From: Roseovarius nubinhibens ISM
GTDB lineage: Bacteria; Pseudomonadota; Alphaproteobacteria; Rhodobacterales; Rhodobacteraceae
DNA length: 64,000 nucleotides
Direction: 5' to 3'
Assembly (NCBI RefSeq): GCF_000152625.1
Contig: NZ_CH724156.1
Span: forward strand, 1,186,966-1,250,965
Under the pieces are notes generated by a model. That model saw only the letters and a program-made list of their open reading frames with translations, had not been told where the DNA came from and searched no databases. Shown in pieces: positions 1 to 7,871 of this stretch. Made by a program: the position numbers and the translations under genes. How positions within the stretch are numbered: position 1 is the stretch's first letter; each line of letters opens with the position of its first letter.

Positions 1-35
1 TCATCTTGCCGAAAACAGGTACAGTCCAAACCGCG

Positions 36-1154
36 TCAGACGCGCATCGGCATGACCACATAGACGGCGCTCGTGTCATTGCCTTCGCGCATCAAGGTCG
101 GATCGCCGGAGGAATTGAACATGAACACGGCGTTTTCACGGTCCACCTGGCTGGCAATCTCCAGCAGATATTTCGCGTTGAACCCGATTTCGAGCCGCTC
201 ATCGCCATAGGCCACGGCGAGCTCTTCTTCGGCGGCGCCGCTGTCGGGCGCGTTGACCGACAGGATCAGGCGATCCTCATCCAGCGCCAGCTTGACCGCG
301 CGCGACCGTTCCGAGCTCACGGTGGCGACACGATCGACCGCCTTGGCAAACTCGGCCGCGTCCACTTCGAGACGGCGGGTGTTGCCCTGCGGAATGACGC
401 GGGTGTAGTCGGGGAACGTGCCGTCGATGACCTTGGAGGTCAGGGTGATCTCGGGCGTGGCAAAGCGCACCTTGGTTTCCGACACCGACACGGCAATCAC
501 CGCGTCATCATCGTCAAGCAGCTTGCGCAGCTCGCCCACGGTCTTGCGGGGCACGATCACGCCGGGCATGTCGCCCGCACCATCGGGCAGATCGGCGTCG
601 ATCCGGGCCAGACGGTGACCATCGGTCGCCACACAGCGCAGCACCTTGCCGCCATCGCCATCCGACACATGCATGTAAACGCCGTTGAGGTAATAGCGAG
701 TTTCTTCGGTGGAAATGGCGAATTTCGACTTGTCGAAGAGCCGCCGCAGCACCGGCGCCTTGGCCGAGAAATTCGACGCATATTCCGAGCTGGCCATCAC
801 CGGGAAATCTTCTTTCGGCAGGGTCGCGAGGTTAAAGCTCGACCGGCCTGCCTCGACCGCGAGCCGCCCGGCGGCGCCGTCATCGGTCAGCGTGACAAGC
901 GCGCCATCGGGCAGCTTGCGCACGATTTCATGCAAGGTGACCGCCGAAACCGTCGTCGACCCGGCGCGTTCGACCTTGGCCGGGGCCTTGTCGACCACTT
1001 CGATATCGAGATCGGTGGCGCGGAACTGCACCGTGTCGCCTTCGGCCTCGATCAGCACGTTGGCCAGGATCGGGATCGTGTTGCGGCGCTCGACCACGGA
1101 TTGCGCTTGCGACACTGCCTTAAGCAGAATGCCCCGTTCGATGCTGAACTTCAT
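36..1154 (-). CDS. dnaN: DNA polymerase III beta subunit (sliding clamp)
   Basis: Encodes the ring-shaped clamp that tethers the replicative polymerase to DNA. The 372-residue length fits the family (about 366-375). The N-terminus MKFSIERGILLKAV and the C-terminus VYVVMPMRV are typical, and the protein is collinear with a three-domain clamp throughout. A GAGGGAG ribosome-binding site lies a few bases upstream of the ATG. It follows dnaA on the same strand after a 134-bp gap, the usual dnaA-dnaN order. The gap carries a perfect 6-bp stem-loop just upstream of the ribosome-binding site, so it may have its own transcriptional or translational control. Identification is secure. Confidence 0.97.
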   Translation of the reverse strand: MKFSIERGILLKAVSQAQSVVERRNTIPILANVLIEAEGDTVQFRATDLDIEVVDKAPAKVERAGSTTVSAVTLHEIVRKLPDGALVTLTDDGAAGRLAVEAGRSSFNLATLPKEDFPVMASSEYASNFSAKAPVLRRLFDKSKFAISTEETRYYLNGVYMHVSDGDGGKVLRCVATDGHRLARIDADLPDGAGDMPGVIVPRKTVGELRKLLDDDDAVIAVSVSETKVRFATPEITLTSKVIDGTFPDYTRVIPQGNTRRLEVDAAEFAKAVDRVATVSSERSRAVKLALDEDRLILSVNAPDSGAAEEELAVAYGDERLEIGFNAKYLLEIASQVDRENAVFMFNSSGDPTLMREGNDTSAVYVVMPMRV

Positions 1155-1171
1155 GCCATGCTCCCTCGGTG

Positions 1172-1187
1172 GACGCCCTGGGGCGTC
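1172..1187 (-). promoter_or_regulatory. Stem-loop in the dnaN leader
   Basis: GACGCC and GGCGTC form a perfect 6-bp stem around a 4-base loop, ending 18 bp upstream of the dnaN start and next to its ribosome-binding site. There is no T-run, so it is not a classical terminator. It could affect translation or mRNA processing of dnaN. The structure is visible; the role is inferred. Confidence 0.4.
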
Positions 1188-1288
1188 GGGAAGGGCAAGT
1201 TATCAGCTTCACCCTGCCACTCAAGACTTTTGTGGGTTTTTTGGGACGTTAGCGGGCGGGCGTCAAGAGGCCCGCCGCTTTGCGTGCC

Positions 1289-2665
1289 TTATTCTTCCAA
1301 TGTACGGCGCAGAAGCTCGATATCTTCGGCAATCTGCACATCCTTGCGGCTGAGCTCTTCGATCCGGCGCACCCCATGCATGACGGTGGTGTGATCGCGC
1401 CCGCCGAAACGACGCCCGATTTCCGGCAGCGACCGCGAGGTCATCTGCTTGCACAGGAACATCGCCATCTGACGGGGCCGGGCGTAGACGCGCAGGCGTT
1501 TCGGGCCGACGAGGTCGCTGAGGCGGATGTTGTAATGCTCGGACACCTGACGCTGAATCTCTTCGATGGTCACCTGACGCTCAGAGGCGCGCAGCACATC
1601 GGCGAGACAATCCTGCGTCAGTTCGAGGGTGATTTCCTGGCCCACCAGCGAGGCAAAGGCAAAGAGCCGGGTCAGCGCGCCTTCGAGAACGCGCACGTTC
1701 TTGGTGATGCGATGCGCGAGGAATTCGAGCACCCCATCGGCCAGCATCAGATCCGGGTATTGCCCACGGTAATATTCGACCTTGCTCTGCAGGATGCCGA
1801 GACGCAGTTCGTAATTGGTCGGGTGCAGATCGACGACCAGCCCGCATTGCAGCCGCGAGCGGATGCGCTCTTCGAGATTCTCGATCTCGCCCGGCGCGCA
1901 ATCGGCGGAAATGATGATCTGCTTGCGCTGATCGACCAGCGCGTTGAACGTGTGAAAGAACTCTTCCTGCGTGCTGTCCTTGCCGGCGATGAATTGGACA
2001 TCATCCACCATCAGCACGTCGACAGAGCGGAACATTTCCTTGAAATCCATCATTTTGCGTTCGCGCAGCGCCTGCACAAAGCGGTACATGAACTGCTCGG
2101 CCGAGAGATAGACCACATTGAGCCCCGGCTGCTGCTCCTGCAGCTCCCAGGCGATGGCATGCATCAGGTGCGTTTTACCAAGACCGACGCCACCATAGAG
2201 AAACAGCGGGTTAAAGGTCACCGGGCCGCCTTCGGCGACGCGCTTGGCGGCGGCATGGGCGAGCTCGTTCGGCTTGCCCACGACGAAGGTGTCGAACTTG
2301 AACCGCGGATCGAGCGGCGCGGTCGGAATGCGCGTGTCGGCCATGGTCTCGGCGGGCTCGGACGGCGCGGCCTTGGGGCGCGGAGCGGGGGCCCGGCGCG
2401 GCGCTTGCGGATCGTTGGAGGCGGTGCTGGGCACCGCGAAATTCACCCGGCGGATCGATGGATCGATGGCGCGCAGATGATAGAGAATCTGATCGCCAAA
2501 GGTCTGGGCGACATAGTTTCCGAAAAAGCTGGTGGGCACTGCAAAGGACGCAACCTCGCCCGCGACATCGTCGAGCTCGAGCGGTGCAATCCACGTGGTA
2601 AAGTTATTGCTGCCGACTGTTTTCTTCAGTTCCTGCTTGAGTTGGCCCCATTCGTTTTTGGTCAT
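1289..2665 (-). CDS. dnaA: Chromosomal replication initiator DnaA
   Basis: AAA+ ATPase that binds DnaA boxes and opens the origin. The 458-residue protein has domain I (residues 1 to about 80), a Pro/Ala-rich linker (about 85-105), Walker A GGVGLGKT at 158-165, Walker B-like LMVDDVQF, and a C-terminal helix-turn-helix with the DnaA signature GGRDHTTVMHG. The open frame extends 23 codons further upstream. I chose the ATG giving MTKNEWGQLK because it matches family N-termini and has AAGG a few bases upstream. Three small perfect hairpins lie in the sequence just upstream. dnaN follows on the same strand. Confidence 0.96.
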   Translation of the reverse strand: MTKNEWGQLKQELKKTVGSNNFTTWIAPLELDDVAGEVASFAVPTSFFGNYVAQTFGDQILYHLRAIDPSIRRVNFAVPSTASNDPQAPRRAPAPRPKAAPSEPAETMADTRIPTAPLDPRFKFDTFVVGKPNELAHAAAKRVAEGGPVTFNPLFLYGGVGLGKTHLMHAIAWELQEQQPGLNVVYLSAEQFMYRFVQALRERKMMDFKEMFRSVDVLMVDDVQFIAGKDSTQEEFFHTFNALVDQRKQIIISADCAPGEIENLEERIRSRLQCGLVVDLHPTNYELRLGILQSKVEYYRGQYPDLMLADGVLEFLAHRITKNVRVLEGALTRLFAFASLVGQEITLELTQDCLADVLRASERQVTIEEIQRQVSEHYNIRLSDLVGPKRLRVYARPRQMAMFLCKQMTSRSLPEIGRRFGGRDHTTVMHGVRRIEELSRKDVQIAEDIELLRRTLEE

Positions 2666-3077
2666 TATGCCTTGGTCCACGATCGTCAGTTTCATACAAA
2701 CCGGCAGTGATGCCGGTACTCCCAAACGATCCACGGACCGCAGATGCGGTCATTGTTCCATCAGTCAAATGGCAATAGCATACGAGCCCCAGAAACTGGG
2801 GTTGCACACCTACCAAAAACAACACTGTTGAGGGCATAACGGCCATCCCCGAGCCGCGGGCCTCTGGAACACGGACGCGCCATAAGGTGCCGAAAACATC
2901 GGCCTACCGTCCCGAACTGCACCAGGCATCCCCTGCCAGCGCCATATTCGGGAATCGGCTCGTCCCCCCAAGCGTGAATCGCAAGGCCACGTTACCAACC
3001 GCTCTGCGGAGCGGGCAACTGATCTTCGCGCTTGACTCATAGATTGGTGGAAAAGAATCTCTGACCGTGTCGCACAC
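2666..3077. other. Gene-free dnaA leader/upstream region with three tandem hairpins
   Basis: About 410 bp between the dnaA start and the rpsT terminator with no credible gene. Three perfect stem-loops occur in the dnaA-proximal part: 2701-2716 (CCGGCA/TGCCGG, 4-base loop), 2736-2751 (GACCGC/GCGGTC, 4-base loop) and 2787-2801 (CCCCAG/CTGGGG, 3-base loop). Spacing between stems is 19 and 35 bp. I looked for canonical DnaA boxes (TTATCCACA-like) on both strands and found none, so I do not call an origin here. The dnaA promoter presumably lies here, but I cannot place it with confidence. Confidence 0.55.
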
Positions 3078-3107
3078 AAAAAAGGCGTCCTCAAAGGACG
3101 CCTTTTT
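3078..3107 (-). terminator. Rho-independent terminator of rpsT
   Basis: On the minus strand AAAAAGGCGTCC pairs with GGACGCCTTTTTT around a 5-base loop. This gives a stem of about 12 bp ending in a T-run, 24 bp after the rpsT stop codon. The A-tract on the other side could let it act bidirectionally. Confidence 0.85.
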
Positions 3108-3130
3108 CGATCAATGATTTAAGGGCGGTT

Positions 3131-3394
3131 TCAGCCCAGAGCCTTCACACGAGCCGACAGGCGCGAGATTTTGCGCGATGCGGTGTTCTTGTGGAAAACC
3201 CCTTTGGTGACGCCACGCATCAGCTCGGGCTGGGCGGCGCGGAGGGCGGATGTTGCGGCATCTTTGTCACCCGACGCGATGGCCTCTTCGACCTTGCGGA
3301 GGTAGGTACGGATGCGCGAACGGCGGGCTTTGTTGACGGCGAAACGCTTCTCGTTCTGACGGGCGCGTTTCTTGGACTGAGGCGTATTTGCCAT
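3131..3394 (-). CDS. rpsT: 30S ribosomal protein S20
   Basis: Binds 16S rRNA early in small-subunit assembly. The 87-residue, Lys/Arg-rich protein begins [17 protein letters not shown], the typical S20 N-terminus, and contains the conserved [15 protein letters not shown] segment near the C-terminus. It stands alone with its own terminator downstream (3078-3107) and about 290 bp of upstream sequence that carries an 11-bp-period repeat array. rpsT directly upstream of dnaA is a common alphaproteobacterial arrangement. Confidence 0.97.
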   Translation of the reverse strand: MANTPQSKKRARQNEKRFAVNKARRSRIRTYLRKVEEAIASGDKDAATSALRAAQPELMRGVTKGVFHKNTASRKISRLSARVKALG

Positions 3395-3564
3395 GATGTC
3401 TGGACCTTTTCTTCGGGTTCAATCTTCAAATGTCGCTGCACGAGAAACAACCCGATCCGGCAGGGTCTCAGCCGGTGTGATTCTGGCCAGAGCGGGCCTC
3501 ACGCGCATGTATAGCGGCGGCATATAGCGAAAAGCGGAGGCTTTGGAAACCGCAAAATTCCCAT

Positions 3565-3603
3565 GTCGGTAACACGTCGGTATTACGACGGCAAAGCGAC
3601 TGT
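3565..3603 (-). repeat. 11-bp-period direct-repeat array, copy A
   Basis: Read on the minus strand, four hexamers ACAGTC, GCCGTC, ACCGAC and ACCGAC start exactly 11 bp apart (plus-strand positions 3598, 3587, 3576, 3565), separated by variable 5-bp spacers. It lies in the intergenic region between the crotonase terminator and rpsT, and the array points toward rpsT, whose start is about 170 bp away. The unit order (two xxGTC units, then two CCGAC units) is the same as in the copy at 26170. The rest of this 286-bp gap (3395-3680) holds only the crotonase terminator. Confidence 0.8.
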
Positions 3604-3627
3604 GGCCATTTTCGCCCCCGCCAACGC

Positions 3628-3655
3628 AAAACCGGCGCCCCGAGGGACGCCGGTT
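3628..3655 (-). terminator. Terminator of the enoyl-CoA hydratase gene
   Basis: On the minus strand AACCGGCG...CGCCGGTT forms a GC-rich stem followed by TTTTG, beginning 25 bp after the stop codon of the crotonase gene. Confidence 0.75.
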
Positions 3656-3680
3656 CAGAGCTTTGGGCAGCGCCGCGCGA

Positions 3681-4457
3681 TCACTTGTCGCGGAACTGGG
3701 CCTCGCGTTTTTCGGCGAAGGCGGACATGCCCTCTTTCTGGTCTTCGGTGGCAAAGAGCGACTGGAAGACGCGGCGCTCGAAAAGAAGACCTTCGCGCAG
3801 CGGCACCTCGTAGGAGCGGTTCACCGCCTCCTTGACCGCCATCACGGCAATCATGGATTTCTCGGCGATCTTCTGGGCCGCCGTCATGGTCTCTTCCATC
3901 AGCTTCTTGGCGGGCACGACGCGGCTCACCAGACCCGAGCGTTCGGCCTCTTCGGCATCCATGAAGCGACCGGTGAGGTTCATGTCCATGGATTTCGATT
4001 TGCCGATGAAGCGGGTCAGCCGCTGGCTGCCGCCCATCCCGGCGATGACGCCGAGGTTGATCTCGGGCTGGCCGAATTTCGCGGTGTCCGAGCAGATGAT
4101 AAAGTCGCACATCATCGCCAGTTCGCAGCCGCCGCCCAGCGCATAGCCGGAGACGGCCGCGATGATCGGTTTGCGGATGCGCATAATGCCTTCGGCCTCG
4201 GGGCCGAAAAGATCGCCAGCGAAGACATCGACAAAGCTCTTCTCGCTCATCATCTTGATGTCGGCCCCGGCGGCGAATGCCTTTTCCGAGCCGGTGATCA
4301 CGATGCAGCGCACCTTGTCATTGTTCTGTGCGTCCTCGAGCGCCTTGACCAGCTCGCTCAGCAACTGATCGTTGAGAGCGTTCAATGCGTCAGGGCGGTT
4401 CAGGGTGATGAGGGCGACGTGGTCTTCTACTTCGACGATGATCGTCTCATAGGCCAT
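3681..4457 (-). CDS. Enoyl-CoA hydratase (crotonase family)
   Basis: Hydrates trans-2-enoyl-CoA in fatty-acid beta-oxidation. The 258-residue length matches single-domain bacterial hydratases. The CoA-binding and oxyanion-hole segments are present (AAGADIKMM near 62-70 and [13 protein letters not shown] near 103-115). Both catalytic glutamates of true hydratases are visible: E112 in GGCELAMM and E132 in GQPEINLG. It is monocistronic, with a terminator downstream. mutM lies upstream on the same strand, 64 bp away. The substrate chain length cannot be told from sequence. Confidence 0.9.
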
Positions 4458-4521
4458 GGATTTTGCTTTCGCTTGTTCCTGTCAGGTGGGTGTTCTTATC
4501 ACCCCTACGGCGCGGATCAAC

Positions 4522-5373
4522 CTATCTTTGGCATCGGGGGCAGTAGAAGGAGGACCGCCCCGATTGCACGACACGGGCCACGATCCCATCGCAGCCGGGG
4601 CGGCGGCAGGGCTGACCCTCGCGGTCATAGACGTCGAAATTATGCTGAAAATAACCCAATTCCCCATCCGCCTGCCGGAAATCGCGCAGCGACGAGCCCC
4701 CCGCCGCGATGGCATCGCCAAGCACGTCGCGGATGATCGGAACCAGCGACGCGATGCGCGCCGATGACAGGTTATTGACGCGACGTTTCGGCGAGATCCC
4801 GGCCCGAAACAGCGCCTCGCAGACATAGATATTGCCGAGACCGGCCACGATTCGCTGATCCAGCAGGGCGGATTTCGCGGGCATTGTCCGGGTCTTGAGG
4901 GCGGCGACGAAATACTCTTCGTGAAAGCCATTGCCCAAGGGCTCCGGCCCGAGCACCGCCAAAAGCGGATGCGCCTCGGCGCCGTCGGTGGGCAGAATAT
5001 CCATCGCGCCAAAGCGGCGCGGGTCGTTGAAGGTGATCCGCGCCCCATCCGCCATATGCAGCACCACATGGTCGTGTTTCTCGGGTGCCGGGTGATCATG
5101 GACGAACCGCCCCTGCGCATCGCCCGAAATCAGCATCCGCCCCGACATGCCGAGATGGATGAGCAGCGTCTCGCCCGAGGCGAGATCGGCGAGGATATAT
5201 TTCGACCGCCGCCGCAGCGCGGTGACCTTTTGCCCGGCGAGCCGCTCGGCCATGCGGTCGGGAAAGGGCCAGCGCAGATCGGGGCGGTTGACCTCGGCGC
5301 GGGCGATGGTGCCGCCCTCCATCACCGGGGCCAGACCACGGCGCACGGTTTCGACCTCGGGCAATTCGGGCAT
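4522..5373 (-). CDS. mutM: Formamidopyrimidine-DNA glycosylase (Fpg/MutM)
   Basis: Base-excision repair enzyme that removes 8-oxoguanine and formamidopyrimidines and nicks the strand. The start is fixed by chemistry: the mature N-terminus must be Pro, and the protein begins [14 protein letters not shown] with catalytic Pro2 and Glu3. A conserved Lys lies in [11 protein letters not shown] near residue 58. The C-terminus ends in a four-cysteine zinc finger (CRRPGC...CPRC). At 283 residues it is full length. It is divergent from ubiE across 113 bp. Confidence 0.96.
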   Translation of the reverse strand: MPELPEVETVRRGLAPVMEGGTIARAEVNRPDLRWPFPDRMAERLAGQKVTALRRRSKYILADLASGETLLIHLGMSGRMLISGDAQGRFVHDHPAPEKHDHVVLHMADGARITFNDPRRFGAMDILPTDGAEAHPLLAVLGPEPLGNGFHEEYFVAALKTRTMPAKSALLDQRIVAGLGNIYVCEALFRAGISPKRRVNNLSSARIASLVPIIRDVLGDAIAAGGSSLRDFRQADGELGYFQHNFDVYDREGQPCRRPGCDGIVARVVQSGRSSFYCPRCQR

Positions 5374-5486
5374 GGCGGGCCTTTCTGATCACGGCGACAT
5401 GTCGCGCCGACAATTCACGGCGGCGCATTGTCACCGCCGCCTCGCAGCCTATAAGAAGAGGCGAAACAGCACCGGGGGCAAGACCC

Positions 5487-6230
5487 ATGAGCGGGAAAAC
5501 CACGCATTTCGGATTTCAGACCGTGCCAGAGGCCGAAAAGGCCGGGCGCGTGCAGGGGGTCTTTGGCTCGGTCGCGTCGAAATACGACGTGATGAATGAT
5601 GCGATGAGCATGGGCATCCACCGGATCTGGAAAGATGCGATGATGGATTGGCTCGCGCCGCGCCCGGGGCAGCGGCTTCTCGATGTGGCGGGCGGCACGG
5701 GCGATATTTCCTTCCGGTTCCTGAACCGCGCCGGGAGCGGCCATGCCACCGTGCTCGACCTGACCGAGCCGATGCTCGTCGAGGGGCGCAAGCGGGCCGA
5801 GGCGGCGCAGATGGCCGACAGTCTCGACTGGGTGGTGGGGGATGCGATGGCGCTGCCCTTTGCCGACAACACATTCGACGTCTACACGATCAGTTTCGGC
5901 ATCCGCAACGTGACCCGCCCCGAAGAAGCGCTGCGCGAGGCCTATCGCGTGCTGCGCCCCGGCGGGCGTCTCATGGTTCTCGAATTCAGCCAGATCCCCA
6001 ATGAGATGATGCAGAAGGTCTATGACCTCTATTCCTTCCATATCATCCCGCGCATGGGGCAGGCGATAGCCGGCGACCGCGACAGCTATCAGTATCTGGT
6101 GGAATCGATCCGCCAATTCCCCGATCAGAAGACGTTTCTCGGGATGGTGCGCGAGGCCGGGTTCGGCAATGCGAAATACCGCAATCTGAGCCTGGGCATC
6201 GCCTGTCTGCATTCGGGCTGGAAGCTCTGA
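5487..6230 (+). CDS. ubiE: Ubiquinone/menaquinone biosynthesis C-methyltransferase UbiE
   Basis: SAM-dependent C-methylation of the benzoquinol ring in ubiquinone synthesis. The 247-residue protein has the motif I SAM-binding loop [12 protein letters not shown] near residues 67-78 and the UbiE signature regions [13 protein letters not shown] and VLEFSQIPN. Its stop codon (TGA, 6228-6230) directly abuts the ubiB ATG, so the two are translationally coupled. The order mutM (divergent)-ubiE-ubiB is a common alphaproteobacterial arrangement. Confidence 0.96.
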   Translation: MSGKTTHFGFQTVPEAEKAGRVQGVFGSVASKYDVMNDAMSMGIHRIWKDAMMDWLAPRPGQRLLDVAGGTGDISFRFLNRAGSGHATVLDLTEPMLVEGRKRAEAAQMADSLDWVVGDAMALPFADNTFDVYTISFGIRNVTRPEEALREAYRVLRPGGRLMVLEFSQIPNEMMQKVYDLYSFHIIPRMGQAIAGDRDSYQYLVESIRQFPDQKTFLGMVREAGFGNAKYRNLSLGIACLHSGWKL

Positions 6231-7766
6231 ATGCGGGGGCCTCACAATATTCTTCGGCTGATCCGGACCGGTGCCACGATGGAGCGCACCGGCGCGATGG
6301 GGCTTATCATGGAGGCCATGGAGGCGCCGCCCTTGGTGCGGGGCACGATGCGTTGCCTCGCCTGGCCCTTTCAATGGCTCGGCTATAAGGGCGATCCGAG
6401 CATGCCGCCCGCGGTGCGCGCGCTCACCGCGCTTGGGCCAGCCTATATCAAATTCGGTCAGATCCTGAGCACGCGGCCCGATCTCGTCGGGGCCGAGCTG
6501 GCGCAGGAGCTGCGCGTGCTGCAGGACCAGCTGCCGCCCTTTTCCACCGAGATCGCCAAGCGCGGCGTTGCGCAGGAGCTTGGCGCGCCGGTCGACAGTC
6601 TCTTTGACGAGTTCAGCGAGCCGGTGGCCGCCGCCTCGATCGCGCAGGTCCACAAGGCCCGTCAGCGCGACAGCGGCGCGCCGGTCGCGGTTAAGGTGCT
6701 GCGCCCCGGGATCGAGCGGGCGTTTCGCCGCGACATCGATGCGTTCTACTTTGCCGCCGGGATGATCGAGTTTCTCTCGCCCGCCTCGCGGCGGCTGCGG
6801 CCCACCGATGTCATCGCCCATTTCGAAGGGGTGGTTCTGGGCGAGCTCGACCTGCGGCTCGAGGCGTCTTCGGCATCGGAATTTGCCGCCAATACGGTGG
6901 GCGACGAAGGGTTCGAGCTGCCCGAGATCATCTGGCCGCTGTCGAAGCGGCGGGTGATGACCATGGGCTGGGCCGATGGGGTGCCGCTCGGCGACAATGC
7001 GGCGCTCGATGCGGCGGGGCATGACCGCGAGGCGCTGGCGGCGCGGGTGCTGTCGCTGTTCCTGCGGCATGCGCTGCGCGACGGGTATTTCCATGCCGAT
7101 ATGCATCAGGGCAATCTCAAGGTCGCGCCGAGCGGCAATATCATCGCCTATGATTTCGGCATCATGGGCCATATCGATGAATACACCCGCCGGGTCTATG
7201 CCGAGATCCTCTACGGGTTCATCAAGCGCGATTACCGCCGGGTGGCGGAGGTGCATTTCGAGGCGGGCTATGTGCCGCCCGACCGCGATGTCGACGAGTT
7301 CGCCCGCGCCCTGCGGGCGGTGGGCGAGCCGATCTTCGGGATGGATGCGAGCCGCATTTCCATGGGCAGCCTTCTGAGCTATCTCTTTGAGGTCACAGAG
7401 AGATTTGGCATGGAGACGCGGACCGAGCTGATCCTTTTGCAGCGCACGATGGTGGTGGTCGAAGGGGTCGCGCGGTCGCTCGATCCGCAGATCAACATCT
7501 GGCAGGTGGCGAAGCCCGTGGTCGAGAATTACATCCGCGATTCGCTGGGTCCCCGGGCGATGGCCACGCATCTCACCAAGACGGCGATGGTGCTCTCGCG
7601 CTTTGGACCGCGACTGCCGCAGATGGTCGAAGCGGCCCTCATGCGTCACAGCATGCCGTCGCCGCCCCCGCCGCCGCGCCGCCGCCGGCGTGATCTGGTC
7701 TTTGCCGGGATGGCCGGGGCTGTCGGGGCGCTCGGGTTGGCGGGGCTTGGCTGGCTGCTCTTCTAG
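6231..7766 (+). CDS. ubiB: Ubiquinone biosynthesis accessory kinase-like protein UbiB
   Basis: Member of the ABC1/ADCK/UbiB atypical kinase family required for ubiquinone synthesis. The 511-residue protein has the diagnostic KxGQ motif (YIKFGQILSTRPDLVG), an Ala-rich nucleotide-binding loop (AAASIAQVHKA), a catalytic-loop-like segment (YFHADMHQGNLKV) and DFG-like YDFGIMG. A C-terminal transmembrane helix (GAVGALGLAGLGWLLF) anchors it at the inner membrane. It begins immediately after the ubiE stop. The downstream neighbour is yjbH. From general knowledge coaBC often follows ubiB in related genomes, which would suggest local rearrangement here. Confidence 0.95.
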   Translation: MRGPHNILRLIRTGATMERTGAMGLIMEAMEAPPLVRGTMRCLAWPFQWLGYKGDPSMPPAVRALTALGPAYIKFGQILSTRPDLVGAELAQELRVLQDQLPPFSTEIAKRGVAQELGAPVDSLFDEFSEPVAAASIAQVHKARQRDSGAPVAVKVLRPGIERAFRRDIDAFYFAAGMIEFLSPASRRLRPTDVIAHFEGVVLGELDLRLEASSASEFAANTVGDEGFELPEIIWPLSKRRVMTMGWADGVPLGDNAALDAAGHDREALAARVLSLFLRHALRDGYFHADMHQGNLKVAPSGNIIAYDFGIMGHIDEYTRRVYAEILYGFIKRDYRRVAEVHFEAGYVPPDRDVDEFARALRAVGEPIFGMDASRISMGSLLSYLFEVTERFGMETRTELILLQRTMVVVEGVARSLDPQINIWQVAKPVVENYIRDSLGPRAMATHLTKTAMVLSRFGPRLPQMVEAALMRHSMPSPPPPPRRRRRDLVFAGMAGAVGALGLAGLGWLLF

Positions 7767-7871
7767 CGAGATCCACCGCCGATCGTCGCATTTCTGCGAC
7801 AGGGTGAGATACATCTAAAAGTTGCACAATCCCCCCTGTTCCCGGCCGCCAAGTTTTCCTATGGTGCGGAG

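Noticed and set aside
1..35. Possible start of another minus-strand gene (ATG at position 4) after dnaN, perhaps recF
   Set aside because: Only four bases of it would be inside the window, so nothing can be supported.
1280..2710. Long open frame antisense to dnaA
   Set aside because: Shadow of dnaA; no recognisable protein features.
2735..3077. Chromosomal origin (oriC) next to dnaA
   Set aside because: No canonical or near-canonical DnaA boxes and no AT-rich unwinding element were seen here.
7785..7800. Hairpin GTCGCA/TGCGAC after ubiB as a terminator
   Set aside because: The stem is short and there is no T-run in either direction.
5415..7814. 799-codon open frame antisense to ubiE and ubiB
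   Set aside because: It overlaps two certain genes, has His/Arg/Gly-rich low-complexity content, and is explained by the strong third-position GC bias.
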